A stretch of DNA of 64,000 bases from Bedellia somnulentella (lineage: Eukaryota; Arthropoda; Insecta; Lepidoptera; Bedelliidae): contig OY755189.1 in the NCBI GenBank assembly GCA_963576735.1, positions 310,001 to 374,000 of the forward strand. The letters are read 5' to 3'. Made by a program: the position numbers and the translations under genes. The first letter of the stretch is position 1. Every line of letters begins with the position of its first letter. This document shows positions 1-11,344 of this stretch, in pieces. The notes under the pieces are model-generated. The model saw only the letters and a list, made by a program, of their open reading frames with translations, had not been told where the DNA came from and searched no databases.

Positions 1-1089
1 CACTTTTGGAAAGTTGATAATTGCAGCAATTCATAGAAAAACTATTAACATCCGGAAAACTTTTTCAAAATAATTTAAACTGCCATGTTTTTTCTCAAAA
101 CCTAAAGTCCTTAATCCGTCAAAATATTGCTATTGTCAACAAATAATTTTCGAAGCTATAACTTTTAAATATAACTACTAATTTTTAATTAACTTAATTT
201 TATTTTGATTACCACATTATTTGTTTTGATTTTTTATGAAACATACCGTTATGGTATAAATAAATCGAATATACAAGATTAATTCATGGACGACACTTGT
301 TGCAATCCAATAAAGGGGTAGCAATTTCTTCCCCAGAAACCTATTAAAATTCTCATTGCTAACCGCAGGCGGTCGAATCACTTATATATTCATCTCTTTC
401 TGCCGCACGGCTTCCAGTATCTCCCGTCTCACATGCGGAGGCTTGCGGTTGATTGCCTTCGTGTCACTTCAGTTGCGCATGCGTCTCTGCCAGAACTGTT
501 GTGTTTATGTTACAACTTTGAAATTTCCGCGCCATTTTTGGATGTTTTTGTATTTTGAAGACTACACGATGTAGAGTAAAAGTGTGAGTGAAAAACTTGT
601 GAATTGATACTTGTGCGTGCTTCTAGTTCAAAATGATTGTTACTTCAGTGTAGAAAGTGAATGACAGTGAATACAATGATGGATCACAGTGATCTATTAT
701 AGACGGATTTCGTTATGGGAAAAATTTATGAATGGGTAATTACGGTTATATTTGACTCAAAAAATAAAAGCTCGTAAAAACTTTAATTATCACAAAATTC
801 TTCACTTTCTATTTGGGCGTTTATTTCGCAAGCTTTTAATGACCATAATTTATCGAGAAGAAGGCAGGACTTTTTTCATTACTTTTATTTCATTTTACTA
901 AACAGATACTATCTTAACTAGGTGTATATATATTTAAAAACATAGTATTTTACTTAATTTTGTACTAGTATGTGTACTCACATGAGTACACTCCACACTT
1001 GAACAGGTGCGTCAGGTGCATACCCAAATTCTAAATAATTATTCTTATCTTATGAGCTGTTAAGCATTTGCATAATTTGACAGCCAGGG
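1..1089. other. Unassigned upstream DNA, possible promoter patch
   Basis: No convincing coding exon is visible. The only patch unlike the AT-rich surroundings is about 370-540: it is richer in G+C, contains a TTCAGTTG initiator-like string near 468, and is followed by GTG-rich sequence of the kind often seen in insect 5' leaders. It could be an upstream promoter or first exon, but nothing decides this. Confidence 0.2.
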
Positions 1090-1185
1090 CATACATACAT
1101 ACATGTACTTACGCCATTAGTTCTTATTGGGGAAGGTAGAGACTATTGCCACTTTATACGTTCCAGAAACCTTCTGATCTTAGTC
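1090..1185 (-). mobile_element. RTE-like LINE 3' end fragment
   Basis: The plus strand reads a CATA microsatellite, then the reverse complement of the 3' end seen best at 26905-26960. Only the last ~90 bp remain. The copy is diverged and 5' truncated. Confidence 0.55.
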
Positions 1186-2164
1186 GACTATAATCAATCT
1201 TAACCAGAGCGTTGTATTCAAAATATCCGTTGTCCAGAATACTTATAAAAGAAGTTTAAAATATAATGACGTCACAGACTATGGACCATAAACAAATTGA
1301 AACTATGCCTTAGATGTATTCATTATTTTATCTAGTATATAAGGGATAGTAAACTATCCCTTATAAGAAAAAATAAAATAAATGGGATCACACGCACACT
1401 TATTATAGATATTTAGATTTACTCTATCATTGAATCACTGACAGTGAAAGCTCACTAAAAAGAGGCTAGATCCTAGTCTCACACTTATTTCAATCGCTGT
1501 TCCATATCCTTTCTTCTATACTTTCTTTACTATACCAAAGCATTAAAATCACTCTTAGTTTTCGTTCTTCTGTTAGTATCAATCACGATATTGCGTGAAA
1601 AAAACAGCTATTATAATATATTTTTTACTATTTATGCCATTATATGAATTACACAACTCGAGGTGTGAAAGATTTTATGTTAATGCTGCATATAACTTTA
1701 TCAAACTCTAACTAAAACTTTAACTAGTGTTAATATATCTTTTTCTTCAATCCAATTTTCGAAAAGAATACAAAATAACCAATATTTATCTCTAAAATCA
1801 AAATGGGAGTAGCCAGTGTTTAGGGAACAATAGTAATTCTTGAGCCACTTTTGTATGGTAAGTTGTGCATTGACAAAAAGCTAATCAAATATTGATCCTT
1901 AGTGATTGGTATCAAACCGCCATATTGAAGAAATACTTAACGGAAAAAAGGGCCATTTTAATATATTTGTAATAATAGTAATAACATTTTCAATGGAAGT
2001 AAACTGGTAAGAGATTGGTATAGTGAATAGAGTCGTTCAGAGCGACACTTATAGTTCGCAGCAAGTTGTAAATCGCCTAACGGGTGTACCCATTACTAGC
2101 ACCATTGATATTACACACAGTTTTATGTTTTAACAACACATAATATTTCATGGCAAAAATATGA
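1186..2164. other. No recognised feature
   Basis: AT-rich sequence with a short palindrome around 1340-1365 (GGGATAGTAAACTATCCC). No exon or repeat family was recognised. Confidence 0.3.
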
Positions 2165-2305
2165 CATTATATATATACATTTACATACCGACGGTTATAC
2201 ATCCCAAAAAGGAGTAGGCATAACTTCAGGATTCAAACGTTTTCAACTTCTTTTGGAAGTTGAGTAGGCAAAGATTGTGAAAAAATGGAGGGTTTGTGAT
2301 GACAT
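2165..2305 (-). repeat. TATG-SINE, old degenerate copy
   Basis: The tail-proximal half of the family is recognisable (tail, ATCCCAAAAAGGAGTAG, then a match to the TTTTGGAAGTTGAGT region), but it is heavily mutated and lacks the 5' end. Confidence 0.5.
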
Positions 2306-3720
2306 ATTTTGTATTTTAAAGTATTTCCTACTGAATCACCGAATATGTTCGTATCACAGCATTTAATTTAATTTTGAAAACTCGTCATAGTATAAATTTA
2401 TATTATTAACGCAAAGTAAATGAGTTGAGCCTGCCATCTCAATCCATATTTCCAATGTTATATAATTTTGCATACTTGTGTCAATCAATGATCAAATTTG
2501 CCATCTAGCATCCGCCATTTTGAATTCGAAATGAGATTAAGCTAATCACGCATAGTACCAAAACCTAACGTCATAAAAAGTCGCATTTGGGTGTTGGTTG
2601 CTTTTGCTTTAAAATTCAGAAGTTAGAATTTACCCAAACAAGGCAAATAAAAGCTTCTTATTACAGTAAAAAGTTGACTTAAATCACAATCTACATTTAT
2701 ACCATTACAATCAATTGTGCTTACACAGTAGCATTATACATAAAATAATATTTAAATTGCCATTGCAAGACAATATTCAACCTTCAATACAAAAGCAAAA
2801 TGTCATTATTGTATATAGCATAATTTAAAGTTACTCAAACCGCTTTCTCTTTCTACACGGTATGTTAAAGCAGGATATAAAATTGATAAGCAATGCAATT
2901 TGATGGGAGCATTCCAGTAATGATGGCAATCGCGTGGCTGCGGTCAGCGCCATACAAAAGACTTCAACGAAATACAATTGATGTGTGCGCTATACTGAAT
3001 ACGCGTATTTTGCGCAAACCTTATTTATTTCCTATGTTATTACTTTTCGATTATAGCTTTGGTTTAGAAAGATCTAGCTTTGTTTTGTTTCTTTGAGAGT
3101 ATGCGTAGTTTTTAAGTTTTAGTAAAACGGGACGTGTTTGTCCCTCGGTCACCAGGCTCTATCTCATGAACCTTACAAGTTAGACAGCTGATATCTTCAG
3201 ACATGGAGTATTTGTTTAATTCCAACAACTTATTCAGAATAAAATAAATATGTAGGGGTCGGGGTCCAATACAATAATTTTATTTTGAATAGAAAAAAAA
3301 CGGTATAAAAGCATGTGGTTGTCACTATCTTATCCTGTCGGGTACTGTACGACACCCTATGCGTAGCTTCTTTTAAAAAATAATATAGTATATTTATAGG
3401 CTCTAAACCATTGTACGTAAATCAGAGGTACAATTTATAATGTATTTTCCTGCCTTTCCATTAAACAGTGAGGATGTTTCTGCAATATTGCATACAATCA
3501 CGTGCCAAAGCTTGATCTCTGTAATATCATAGTTTATTTTAGATTGAAATAACTTATTGCATATTGAAGTCAGATGGGATTGTTCACTTTAAAATAAGAA
3601 TTTTAATATTTTCTTTAAAATTGCTAAATAAAATTGTTTTTCAAATAAAGTTTTCAGTTAACGACATAAGTAAATTTATATGATTTATATAAATTAGAAT
3701 GTAATTTTTAGTTAATTATA
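2306..3720. other. No recognised feature
   Basis: About 1.4 kb of AT-rich DNA without a supported gene. A short higher-GC patch at 2900-2990 and small open frames look like chance. Confidence 0.3.
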
Positions 3721-3800
3721 TTCAAGGCTATAAGAACCCAAATAGGTGTAGCAAGAGACTTGGAACTGGAAACTTATGCGGTCAATTGGCTTATGGAAGC
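3721..3800 (-). repeat. TATG-SINE relic
   Basis: A short stretch starting at GGCTATAAGAACCC and passing through GTAGCAAGAGACTTGGAA matches the tail-proximal part of the family with many substitutions. It lies 80 bp from a much younger copy. Confidence 0.35.
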
Positions 3801-3880
3801 ATTTTTTTTTATTAATTGGTATTTTGGTACTGACATTGGTATTTAAAGAATCGTGGACTTAGTTTATCATATGACTAATG

Positions 3881-4130
3881 TACATACATACATACATATA
3901 CTCACGGCTATAAATCCCTAGAAGGGGTAGCCAGAGCTAAGGAATTAAAAATTCCTCAGCCACTTTTGGAAGTTGCGTGGGGAAAAGATGGTAAAATAAA
4001 GGTTGTTGGTGATGGGTCTCCAACCGCATCGCCCAAAAATCCCTTTAAAAGCCCAATACCGTTAGTCGCCTCTTACGTACACCCACCGGAAGAAATGGGG
4101 TAGTGCTATTCTAAGCCGACACTACACAGC
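3881..4130 (-). repeat. TATG-SINE, full-length copy
   Basis: This is a complete, little-diverged copy. On the plus strand it starts with (CATA)n, passes TCACGGCTATAAATCCC, and ends at CCGACACTACACAGC. The sense strand is minus, with the microsatellite as the 3' tail. No clear TSD is visible at this copy. Confidence 0.85.
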
Positions 4131-4750
4131 AAACATATTACAAAAGATCCTCAATCTACATCATCTTCTCCTTTCTCATACATCATAAACCAGTCTGTAT
4201 TTGTGTATGTGCTCCACAATATCTTACTTACATTACAGCTTAAAACCCTTAAAACTCAGGGTATTAAGCCCAAATGGGTTATTGAGAGCTTTGAAATTGA
4301 AAATAGAATAGTCATGTAATCAGTAATTTATATAATTAATTCAATTAAACAACAGACAAAACTCGGAAGAGATAGATTTCATAACCTAATAATTTAATTT
4401 TTATTACAGCCATGGGCTAATGAATACAAAAATATATTAGAATGAATATCAATTGACCCAAAACATGATCACGCCATCTATCAAGAAGACAGTTTCAATT
4501 AAATTTGATGATCTTCAATCACAAACATTTTGATGACAGTGCGATGTAACTATTTTAATTACAGGTTTCTTTATTGTTCATTTATCTTTATTATCGTTTG
4601 GGTAGAGTAGTGATAGGACGAGGATGGGATTATAAATGTATGTCGTATATCCACAATTTTTAAATACAATGCAATACAACGGGGGAATGCTGCAAGTGTG
4701 ATGTACACTTTTGCGCCTGGTGCGATTCGGGACGGACTATTTGACTAAGC
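4131..4750. other. No recognised feature
   Basis: AT-rich spacer with no exon or repeat recognised. Confidence 0.3.
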
Positions 4751-4751
4751 T

Positions 4752-5340
4752 TTTTAACCGACTTCAAAAAAAGGAGTGTTCTCAATTCGACCAATATATT
4801 TTTTTATTTTTTTTTATGTTTGTTCGCCGATTACTTTGCCATTTATGAACCGATTTTGATTATTATTTTTTTATTCGAAAGAAGATACTCCCGGATTGGT
4901 ACCATGATGAGGATATCAGGGTCTGATGATGGGATCCTGGAGAAATCGAGGGGAACCCTCAAATTTTATAGGCAAATGTACCGCGTTTTACATATTTTCT
5001 GAATTTGTATTGGCATTTGCTTCTGAAAATCATATTGTTATGCTGCTGAGCTGATGATAGAAGGTCTGGATCCTCAATCACTAGGTATTAGGAAACAGTT
5101 CTTTCCACATTCTATATAGATTTATACTCCTCTTCGTAGCTTTTATGAAGAGAAGCACAGGTTCACTAAACATTTCTTTTGTTATGTTATTGTTACCGAG
5201 AAAGTACCATGAGACCAGGATCTGATGATGGCATCCCAGGAAATCGGGGGGACTGTCGAAACTCACAATTATGTGACAGTGTATTTGTTCAAAACGCCGA
5301 TAGGCCTGCCCTGTATAACGTGAGAACACTGCACAGTGGG
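4752..5340 (+). repeat. AACCGACTTC-type repeat joined to a SINE fragment
   Basis: The stretch starts AACCGACTTCAAAAAAAGG and runs through GAACCGATTTTGAT and TCTGATGATGGGATCC. I recall this order from an abundant lepidopteran repeat whose class I cannot name. The TCTGATGATGG segment occurs twice (near 4922 and 5220). From about 5262 the sequence changes to a match with the body of the tRNA-derived SINE at 38858-39207. The junction may be a chimeric copy or a nested insertion. Confidence 0.5.
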
Positions 5341-5980
5341 GCCGCCCATACAACAAAAATAAAAATAAAAATTTTCATTTTTCCCGTTACTATTATTATT
5401 ATTACAAAGTACAATATCTAAACTATCTTATAATATAAATAATTTGATCAGGGGGCATTTCCTTCATTAGTAATTTACTCTCGGAAGTGTAAGCATCGCT
5501 AACAGTTACCCCGAGATAACAGAGACGCCAGCGCGCAACCCTTTGATTCAGTGTTATTTCTTAGAAATTGCTATTTGTGGCTACCTGAAAAGTGATGGAT
5601 ATACGAGTTGAAGGTATGTTCTTTATAATTAATCTATAACTAGTTGAAAATATGTAATAGTTTCAGAATGATATAGTATTGAATATCACACTAAAAATAT
5701 CTCTAATTTTCCAAGTTCTGTAACTTTGAAGAAACTTTTAACTAGTTTGTCCTCCACGGTCCTTAATGTTTTTTTTGTCTTTATGTAGCTGAGTTCTTAA
5801 ACTTTTTGAGTGTTTAAAATCAAGCTGCCCGAATTTGCCCCATTCCGAGTTATTACGTCATATGCATAGTAGTAGAAATTATCGTCACAATAGATTTTTT
5901 TGAAAAACCACATTATTTTAAAAGCATATAGTTTTAAATGCGTTTTTCTTTAATAATGGTCATTCTCATATCTTTTTAGG
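5341..5980. other. No recognised feature
   Basis: AT-rich spacer leading into the broken element gene at 5980. It could hold the 5' part of that element, but nothing in it was recognised. Confidence 0.3.
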
Positions 5981-6558
5981 TACACAGTATCACTGCTCGG
6001 TTACCCGATCCCATATATTTGAAATATGGTGCAAATACATGGGAAAGAAACTTAGCTCGTCGGAAGTTAATAGAAAAGTGTGTGACGAACTTATTAATGA
6101 GTTGCCCATACCTGAAAAGGAAAACATTAACGCATTACCTATTGAAGAGCGGGTAAAAAACGTTAGTAGGAAGTTTAAAACATTTTGGGTTACAAAATCA
6201 ACACACAAAAGTTCGAACAATTTTCTGTTGAAACTGCCAAGAAAATAGTTGCAAAATATCCGTGGTACAGGCTTCCAACTTCTGTCCATAAGATATTAGT
6301 TCACGGTTCTGCAATAATTTAATATCATGGATTAATATCTATAGGGGAATTGTCGGAAGAAGCTGCTGAAGCACGAAACAAAGATTTAAAATGATGTCGT
6401 TTGCGGCACACTAGAAAAATGACTAGAGTTGCGACCAATACCGATTTATTAAACAGGCTATTTTTGACTTCAGACCCATATTTGTCAGGAAAACGGAAGT
6501 TGCCCCCCAAAAAAAGGTCTGTTTTATCAAAAGCTGTTGTGGAACTACTGAAGTAATT
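5980..6558 (+). pseudogene. Broken mobile-element protein gene, C-terminal part
   Basis: Three collinear coding pieces on the plus strand read as one decayed protein. They are a frame starting MGKKLSSSEVNRK (6039), a second frame containing VAKYPWYRLPTSVHKILVHG (about 6247-6306), and a third frame containing GELSEEAAEARNKDLK (about 6343-6390). The third continues after an in-frame TGA into HTRKMTRVATNTDLLNRL and SDPYLSGKRK and ends at a TAA near 6558. I recall the motif order (YPWY..PT.VHK, LSEEA.EARN, TRK..R.AT..DLL, SDP) from multicopy insect transposon-associated proteins but cannot name the superfamily. Two frame changes and a stop make it non-functional. The N-terminal part was not found. 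Confidence 0.6.
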
Positions 6559-6736
6559 TTACGAGCAGAGTTTTTTTTGTGTACCTACCTAAAATAACTT
6601 ATACCAATATTATGTTATTTATAAATCTAGGTCCGTAGCTATTATGTAGGTAACTAACTGTTAATTTTCTCATATTCAGTTTGGTATAAAATGTATAGTA
6701 TCCTAGTTTAGTGACATATTCTAAATATATATAGTA

Positions 6737-6945
6737 CTAGTGGTCCGCCCCGGCTTCGCACGGATGATGTTAAATATTTTTTACTGCTCACCCCCTACGA
6801 TATTTTGCGTAATGATATGTATCCTACGTCCTTCTCTCAGTTCTCAGCTACCTCCCTACAAATTTTCAGCCAAATCGGTTTAGCTGTTATTGAGTTATAA
6901 ATAGTGTAACTAACACGACTTTCTTTTATATATACAGATAATATT
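6737..6945 (-). mobile_element. Helitron-type short non-autonomous element
   Basis: On the minus strand the 3' end reads GTGCGAAGCCGGGGCGGACC followed by ACTAG, that is, a GC hairpin followed by CTAG, as expected for Helitron 3' ends. The other end lies near TATATAAAAGAAAGTC on the same strand. About 210 bp, with no coding content. A related 3' end occurs at 41380-41406. Confidence 0.7.
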
Positions 6946-7077
6946 TTTGTTTTATTTTTGATAACAGAACAAAAGTTTTTTCATTTGTTTTGTATATGGT
7001 AGTGTTATTTAGTCGTAAATAAATACATTTGAAACCATTAAACAGATATTTTTATTTTTGTCGCACCTTAGTATAGA

Positions 7078-7212
7078 GCGGGCACCACTGTGCACTGCCT
7101 AATAAATCGTGGGTACTCTGAACAACAGGTGATAATGTCACGTGATATTCAGAAGTATTACTACCTCTGCTAACCCCTTCAGGGATATTCGGCGTGAGCG
7201 TTTGAGTCTTTC
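7078..7212 (+). repeat. tRNA-derived SINE, 3' fragment
   Basis: The stretch from GTGGGTACTCTGAAC through GTCACGTGATATTCAG to GGGATATTCGGCGTGAGCG matches the last ~120 bp of the full SINE at 38858-39207. The tRNA-like head is missing. Confidence 0.65.
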
Positions 7213-7692
7213 TTGAGATGTATTTTAAGAACAATGTAAGGTTACATATGGTTGAGCCTATTTAATATCGTACTATAATAGAAATACCGGAAATACGAAG
7301 AATAATACAGTAACTGTCGCTTCCTCATCCGATAGGCATCTTTGCCAGGTCTACCCATCTCTAAAACTCGTAAAATAAATAATTTTTAACAAAAAAAAAA
7401 CCGACTTCATAGAAAAACAACCGAAAATAAACAATCTAGTACTAAAAAGTACGAAATAAGTTTTTTTAATTGAATATGAGTACTGTGATTGATACCTTAG
7501 CAATTTCTTTATTCCACACGCGTCAGTTCAACCTACCTAAATATTACAATTCTCTTAAATTAATTTTTGAGTCGGTGCCAGACAAACAAAAGTAAATTCA
7601 CCCTGCTATCTATCTCTGATTATTACAATCTAAACAATATATATCTATCGCCTAACGTTTTAAATGATAATACGTACAAAAATCAATTTATA

Positions 7693-7975
7693 TAATTTAA
7701 TGTTTTTTGACATGAATTCCTCATGTGGGGATTATTACTCATAAATAAAAGATGTTATTAAAGGAAAGAAAAATTTCGACACTGGCGGGGTTCGAACCTG
7801 GCGCTGGATGCCAACTGACACTGTAGCTCAGTTGGCAGAGCGACGGGGGCGTATACCCGAAGGTCGCGGGTTCGAACCCCGCCAGTGTCGAAATTTTTCT
7901 TTCCTTTAATAACATCTTTTATTTATGAGTAATAATCCCCACATGAGGAATTCATGTCAAAAAACATTAAATTAT
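7693..7975. repeat. Palindrome around the first tRNA-like module
   Basis: 7693-7798 is the reverse complement of about 7869-7975, so the TTCGAACC half of the module and its flank (TTTCTTTCCTTTAATAACA) occur in both orientations around a ~70 bp loop. The loop contains the rest of module 1. A rearranged relic of the same palindrome lies at 49990-50090. Confidence 0.75.
7817..7890 (+). tRNA. tRNA-like module, copy 1 (probable pseudogene or SINE head)
   Basis: A 74-nt cloverleaf-like segment. Its acceptor arms GACACTG and CAGTGTC pair perfectly, the D-arm is GCTC/GAGC with an AGTTGGCA loop, and the T-arm GCGGG-TTCGAAC-CCCGC is perfect. A-box and B-box are therefore intact. The anticodon arm is abnormal: a 4-bp stem closes an 8-nt loop (GGCGTATA) with no U at the position before a normal anticodon. 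No decoding identity is assigned. Confidence 0.35.
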
Positions 7976-8133
7976 GTGATAGTTAGGCGTTTCCAACATT
8001 TGCATTCTATCTGAAAAGGTAGACAAGTGGCCGTCCGAATTAGTTAAAATTCGGAGGTAGGAAACGCAAACACTACTTGAACGTGTAAAAAAAAGAAACA
8101 AAGGATAGAGAAATTTCGCGCTGGATGCCAACT

Positions 8134-8207
8134 GACACTGTAGCTCAGTTGGCAGAGCGACGGGGGCGTATACCCGAAGGTCGCGGGTTCGAACCCCGCC
8201 AGTGTCG
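8134..8207 (+). tRNA. tRNA-like module, copy 2
   Basis: Identical by eye to copy 1, including the abnormal 8-nt anticodon loop. Flanked by the tandem-unit sequence. Confidence 0.35.
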
Positions 8208-8453
8208 AAATTTTTCTTTCCTTTAATAACATCTTTTATTTATGAGTAATAATCCCCACATGAGGAATTCATGTCAAAAAACATTAAATTATGTGATAGT
8301 TAGGCGTTTCCAACATTTGCATTCTATCTGAAAAGGTAGACAAGTGGCCGTCCGAATTAGTTAAAATTCGGAGGTAGGAAACGCAAACACTACTTGAACG
8401 TGTATAAAAAAAAAGAAACAAAGGATAGAGAAATTTCGCGCTGGATGCCAACT

Positions 8454-8527
8454 GACACTGTAGCTCAGTTGGCAGAGCGACGGGGGCGTATACCCGAAGG
8501 TCGCGGGTTCGAACCCCGCCAGTGTCG
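8454..8527 (+). tRNA. tRNA-like module, copy 3
   Basis: Identical by eye to copies 1 and 2. The preceding A-run is slightly longer in this unit. Confidence 0.35.
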
Positions 8528-8770
8528 AAATTTTTCTTTCCTTTAATAACATCTTTTATTTATGAGTAATAATCCCCACATGAGGAATTCATGTCAAAAA
8601 ACATTAAATTATGTGATAGTTAGGCGTTTCCAACATTTGCATTCTATCTGAAAAGGTAGACAAGTGGCCGTCCGAATTAGTTAAAATTCGGAGGTAGGAA
8701 ACGCAAACACTACTTGAACGTGTAAAAAAAAGAAACAAAGGATAGAGAAATTTCGCGCTGGATGCCAACT

Positions 8771-8844
8771 GACACTGTAGCTCAGTTGGCAGAGCGACGG
8801 GGGCGTATACCCGAAGGTCGCGGGTTCGAACCCCGCCAGTGTCG
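8771..8844 (+). tRNA. tRNA-like module, copy 4
   Basis: The last module of the array. The unit breaks off shortly after it (about 8885), before the right inverted arm. Confidence 0.35.
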
Positions 8845-9188
8845 AAATTTTTCTTTCCTTTAATAACATCTTTTATTTATGAGTAAAAATCAATTTACCC
8901 TACAACTACTAGGTACCCTACATTTTACATGTATATGAAGTGCGAAATACACACTTCTTATTATCAATTATAATCGAGGCTGGCACCGGCTCACAAATTA
9001 ATTTAAGAGAATTGTAATATTTAGGTAGGTTGAACTGACGCGTGTGGAATAAAGAAATTGCTAAGGTATCAATCACAGTACTCATATTCAATTAAAAAAA
9101 CTTATTTCGTACTTTTTAGTACTAGATTGTTTATTTTCGGTTGTTTTTCTATGAAATCGGTTTTCTTTTTGTTAAAAATTATTTTCTT

Positions 9189-10079
9189 ATCAGTTTTCGT
9201 TATCAGTTAATTGTGTATTTGCTTAATTTAGGTTGTAGATTGTTTATGTAAATACATTTATAAATTAGGGTGATGAGATTTTTAAATTATATTGTCGCTG
9301 ATTCTTGACAAGTTTATAAAGTTTGATTAAATTTCATCTTTATCCTTTAGTAAATAATAATATTTATTTCAAATCCCAATTTGAACTTTTTATAAAGCAT
9401 ATGTATGTATTTTATGCAGGAGTACAATATGCATTCTCACTAAAAACGGCCAGTGACTATCATATTTTTTCTAATATTATGAATACTGAATGATCGAAAA
9501 CAATTTTTTCCCATACTTCATGTTTTAAATGGATCGCCATGTACATTCCATAGTAAATTTGGGTTAGATATTACCTGACATGTAAAATACTAACGTTTCT
9601 TTTTTATTCTCAAACCTAGTTTATGTCAGAGTAAAATTAAATAAAAAATATTTTTGCCCATTTACTATAGGTAAATTTGAGTAGGTATATTATAATTATA
9701 TACATATTTGTTAAATGTAATATACAACTTCATCGAAAATATTTCATAATCTAATATTATAAAACCGGACCATTTCCTCAGTAGTAGTAATAATTGTAGC
9801 TTGGTATATATTTCCCATAATTTGTTCAAACAGAAGCCTTCGTTCGCATGTGTTACGCCATTAGAAGGTTTTACTATTATAAAATATTTTCTGCTTTAAA
9901 TTATAGGTACTGATTATAACAACGATAACATACAGTATTAGAAATATGGAGTTTTAACGTAAACATTAAGAAAACATTACCATTTGAAATAATGAGGCAA
10001 TATCATTTATTTGAAGGTAATACTTTTCATTTGGGTCGGGTTGTTTAAACAATCGCTTCAAATAACTTTAAAAAAAAGA
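9189..10079. other. No recognised feature
   Basis: AT-rich spacer with no exon or repeat family recognised. Confidence 0.3.
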
Positions 10080-10296
10080 TCATACCTACATATACTCACG
10101 CCGTTAATTCCCATTGGGGTAGGCAGGTACTATCGATCGCCACTTCATACGATCCTGGCAAACCTCTCTAGTTACATCCATCAATCATTTCATACATGCT
10201 CTTTTATTCTTCATACTTCGGACGCCTGCATTTTTGAGCACTCTCTCAATTTGGTCCAAGTGTGTCCTCCGTGGCCGTCCTCTACTAACAATATTA
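10080..10296 (-). mobile_element. RTE-like LINE 3' fragment
   Basis: On the minus strand it encodes the C-terminal end of an RTE-like reverse transcriptase protein (RGRPR-type block, then CQDRTKW-like and AYPN-like residues), then the GCGTGAGTATATG tail. It is 5' truncated and carries frame breaks. Confidence 0.7.
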
Positions 10297-11344
10297 AATT
10301 AAGAAATTATATATATTTTACTCGCCTATTGCTGTAACATCAATACATTAAAATATAAAATCGATGCCACTTGATGAACACACTGATTTTCTACACGGAG
10401 CAACCGATATCTTATCATGACTTAATTTAATAATATCTATAAAACGTAAGATTAGTCTGAATCTTCTCAATCTTGAATCGAAACCGTATCATTTAACAGG
10501 GCAAACCTGGCTTCATATGTTATAATTATTTATTTATTCGCCGCCATTTTTAAAGAAGCATTTAGATAGCCGCCGGCCGCCATTAACTCAGTGTGTGTAG
10601 TAAGTTAGGGCTGGGACCCGGGTTCGCTCGCGGCGGTCACCGTTTATTGCTGAACAGTAATTGTATTTTAATGATTTCTTTTGAATATAAGGTTTCTTTG
10701 TCAATGCAATTTGTAGAGTTCTTTGATACGTTGTAGACTAGTTGACAAAGATTAGCGGAACATGTGCATTAATTAAATTGGTTACGATTTGAAGAAATTA
10801 AATGGCATTACTCTTCTTGAGAATTCAGGAAAAGAAGCGTTAGAGACACGCATTTTTGCGGAAGGATGGGGGAAGATTATCATACCGCCACACTCATTCT
10901 TATTATGACAATAATCATTTTTTAAGCCTTTTACAACTATTTTATATAGGTATACAATAAGTTCTTTTGTTTACAGCCTCAATTAAATAAACGTATAATT
11001 TATGATTGTTCACCTAGGACACTATTTAGAATGTTTAAAAAAGATGTAACCTTTTTAGTTTACCTGTATCCGGTACCAATAAGAATAAATTAAATGGAAC
11101 AGCATACATTGATGGCTATGCAGGCATATCATCAAATTAACATACAAATCAAGCCGCAATGTAGTCGTTTATAGGAGGTAATGAAGATCGGTTACTATGT
11201 TTCAATTTATATGGAGATATAGATTGGTTTATTAATGATCAGGATTTTTTACTATTAGGTATGTTAAAATATATGTTTTAATTTAGTTTATTTAAAATAT
11301 CTACTTAAGTCCCTAACTTTAACTAAATATAAATAGAAAGGTTA
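10297..11344. other. Spacer with a GC-rich patch
   Basis: Mostly featureless AT-rich DNA. At 10540-10650 there is a G+C-rich patch with several CCGCCAT/GCCGCC strings and GGGACCCGGGTTCGC. It lies upstream of pk exon A, which needs an upstream 5' leader exon because an acceptor precedes its ATG. This patch is one candidate promoter; there is no direct proof. Confidence 0.25.

Larger units (their letters stand above)
7817..8880 (+). repeat. Tandem repeat, ~317-bp unit, 4 modules
   Basis: Four modules start at 7817, 8134, 8454 and 8771, giving spacings of 317, 320 and 317 bp. Units 2-4 are nearly identical; the main difference is the length of an A-run near 8090, 8407 and 8725. Each unit contains the tRNA-like module, a TTTTATTTATGAGTAATAAT segment and a short inverted repeat GAATTAGTTAAAATTC. 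High identity suggests recent amplification or gene conversion. Confidence 0.85.
7374..9188. mobile_element. Composite element: long inverted arms around a tRNA-like tandem array
   Basis: The outer arms (about 7376-7588 and 8975-9187) are inverted copies of ~210 bp starting inside ATTTTTAACAAAAA and AACCGACTTC and ending near GAGTCGGTGCCAG. Between them lie a 106-bp inverted copy (7693-7798 against about 7869-7975) and a tandem array of ~317-bp units, each with one tRNA-like module. Long terminal inverted arms suggest a foldback or long-TIR DNA element that captured and amplified a tRNA-derived unit. No transposase frame is present. Confidence 0.65.

Noticed and set aside
3881..4130. Helitron identity for the TATG-SINE family
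   Set aside because: Copies elsewhere have 8-15 bp TSDs and a microsatellite tail, and lack the CTRR hairpin end.
8044..8869. Three similar ~62-codon minus-strand frames reading AGFEPATFGYTPPSLCQLSY
   Set aside because: They are the reverse translation of the tRNA-like modules and B-box, a well-known annotation artefact, not proteins.
7817..8880. CRISPR-like array, because of regular repeats
   Set aside because: The period is ~317 bp, the whole unit is repeated with no unique spacers, and the genome is eukaryotic.
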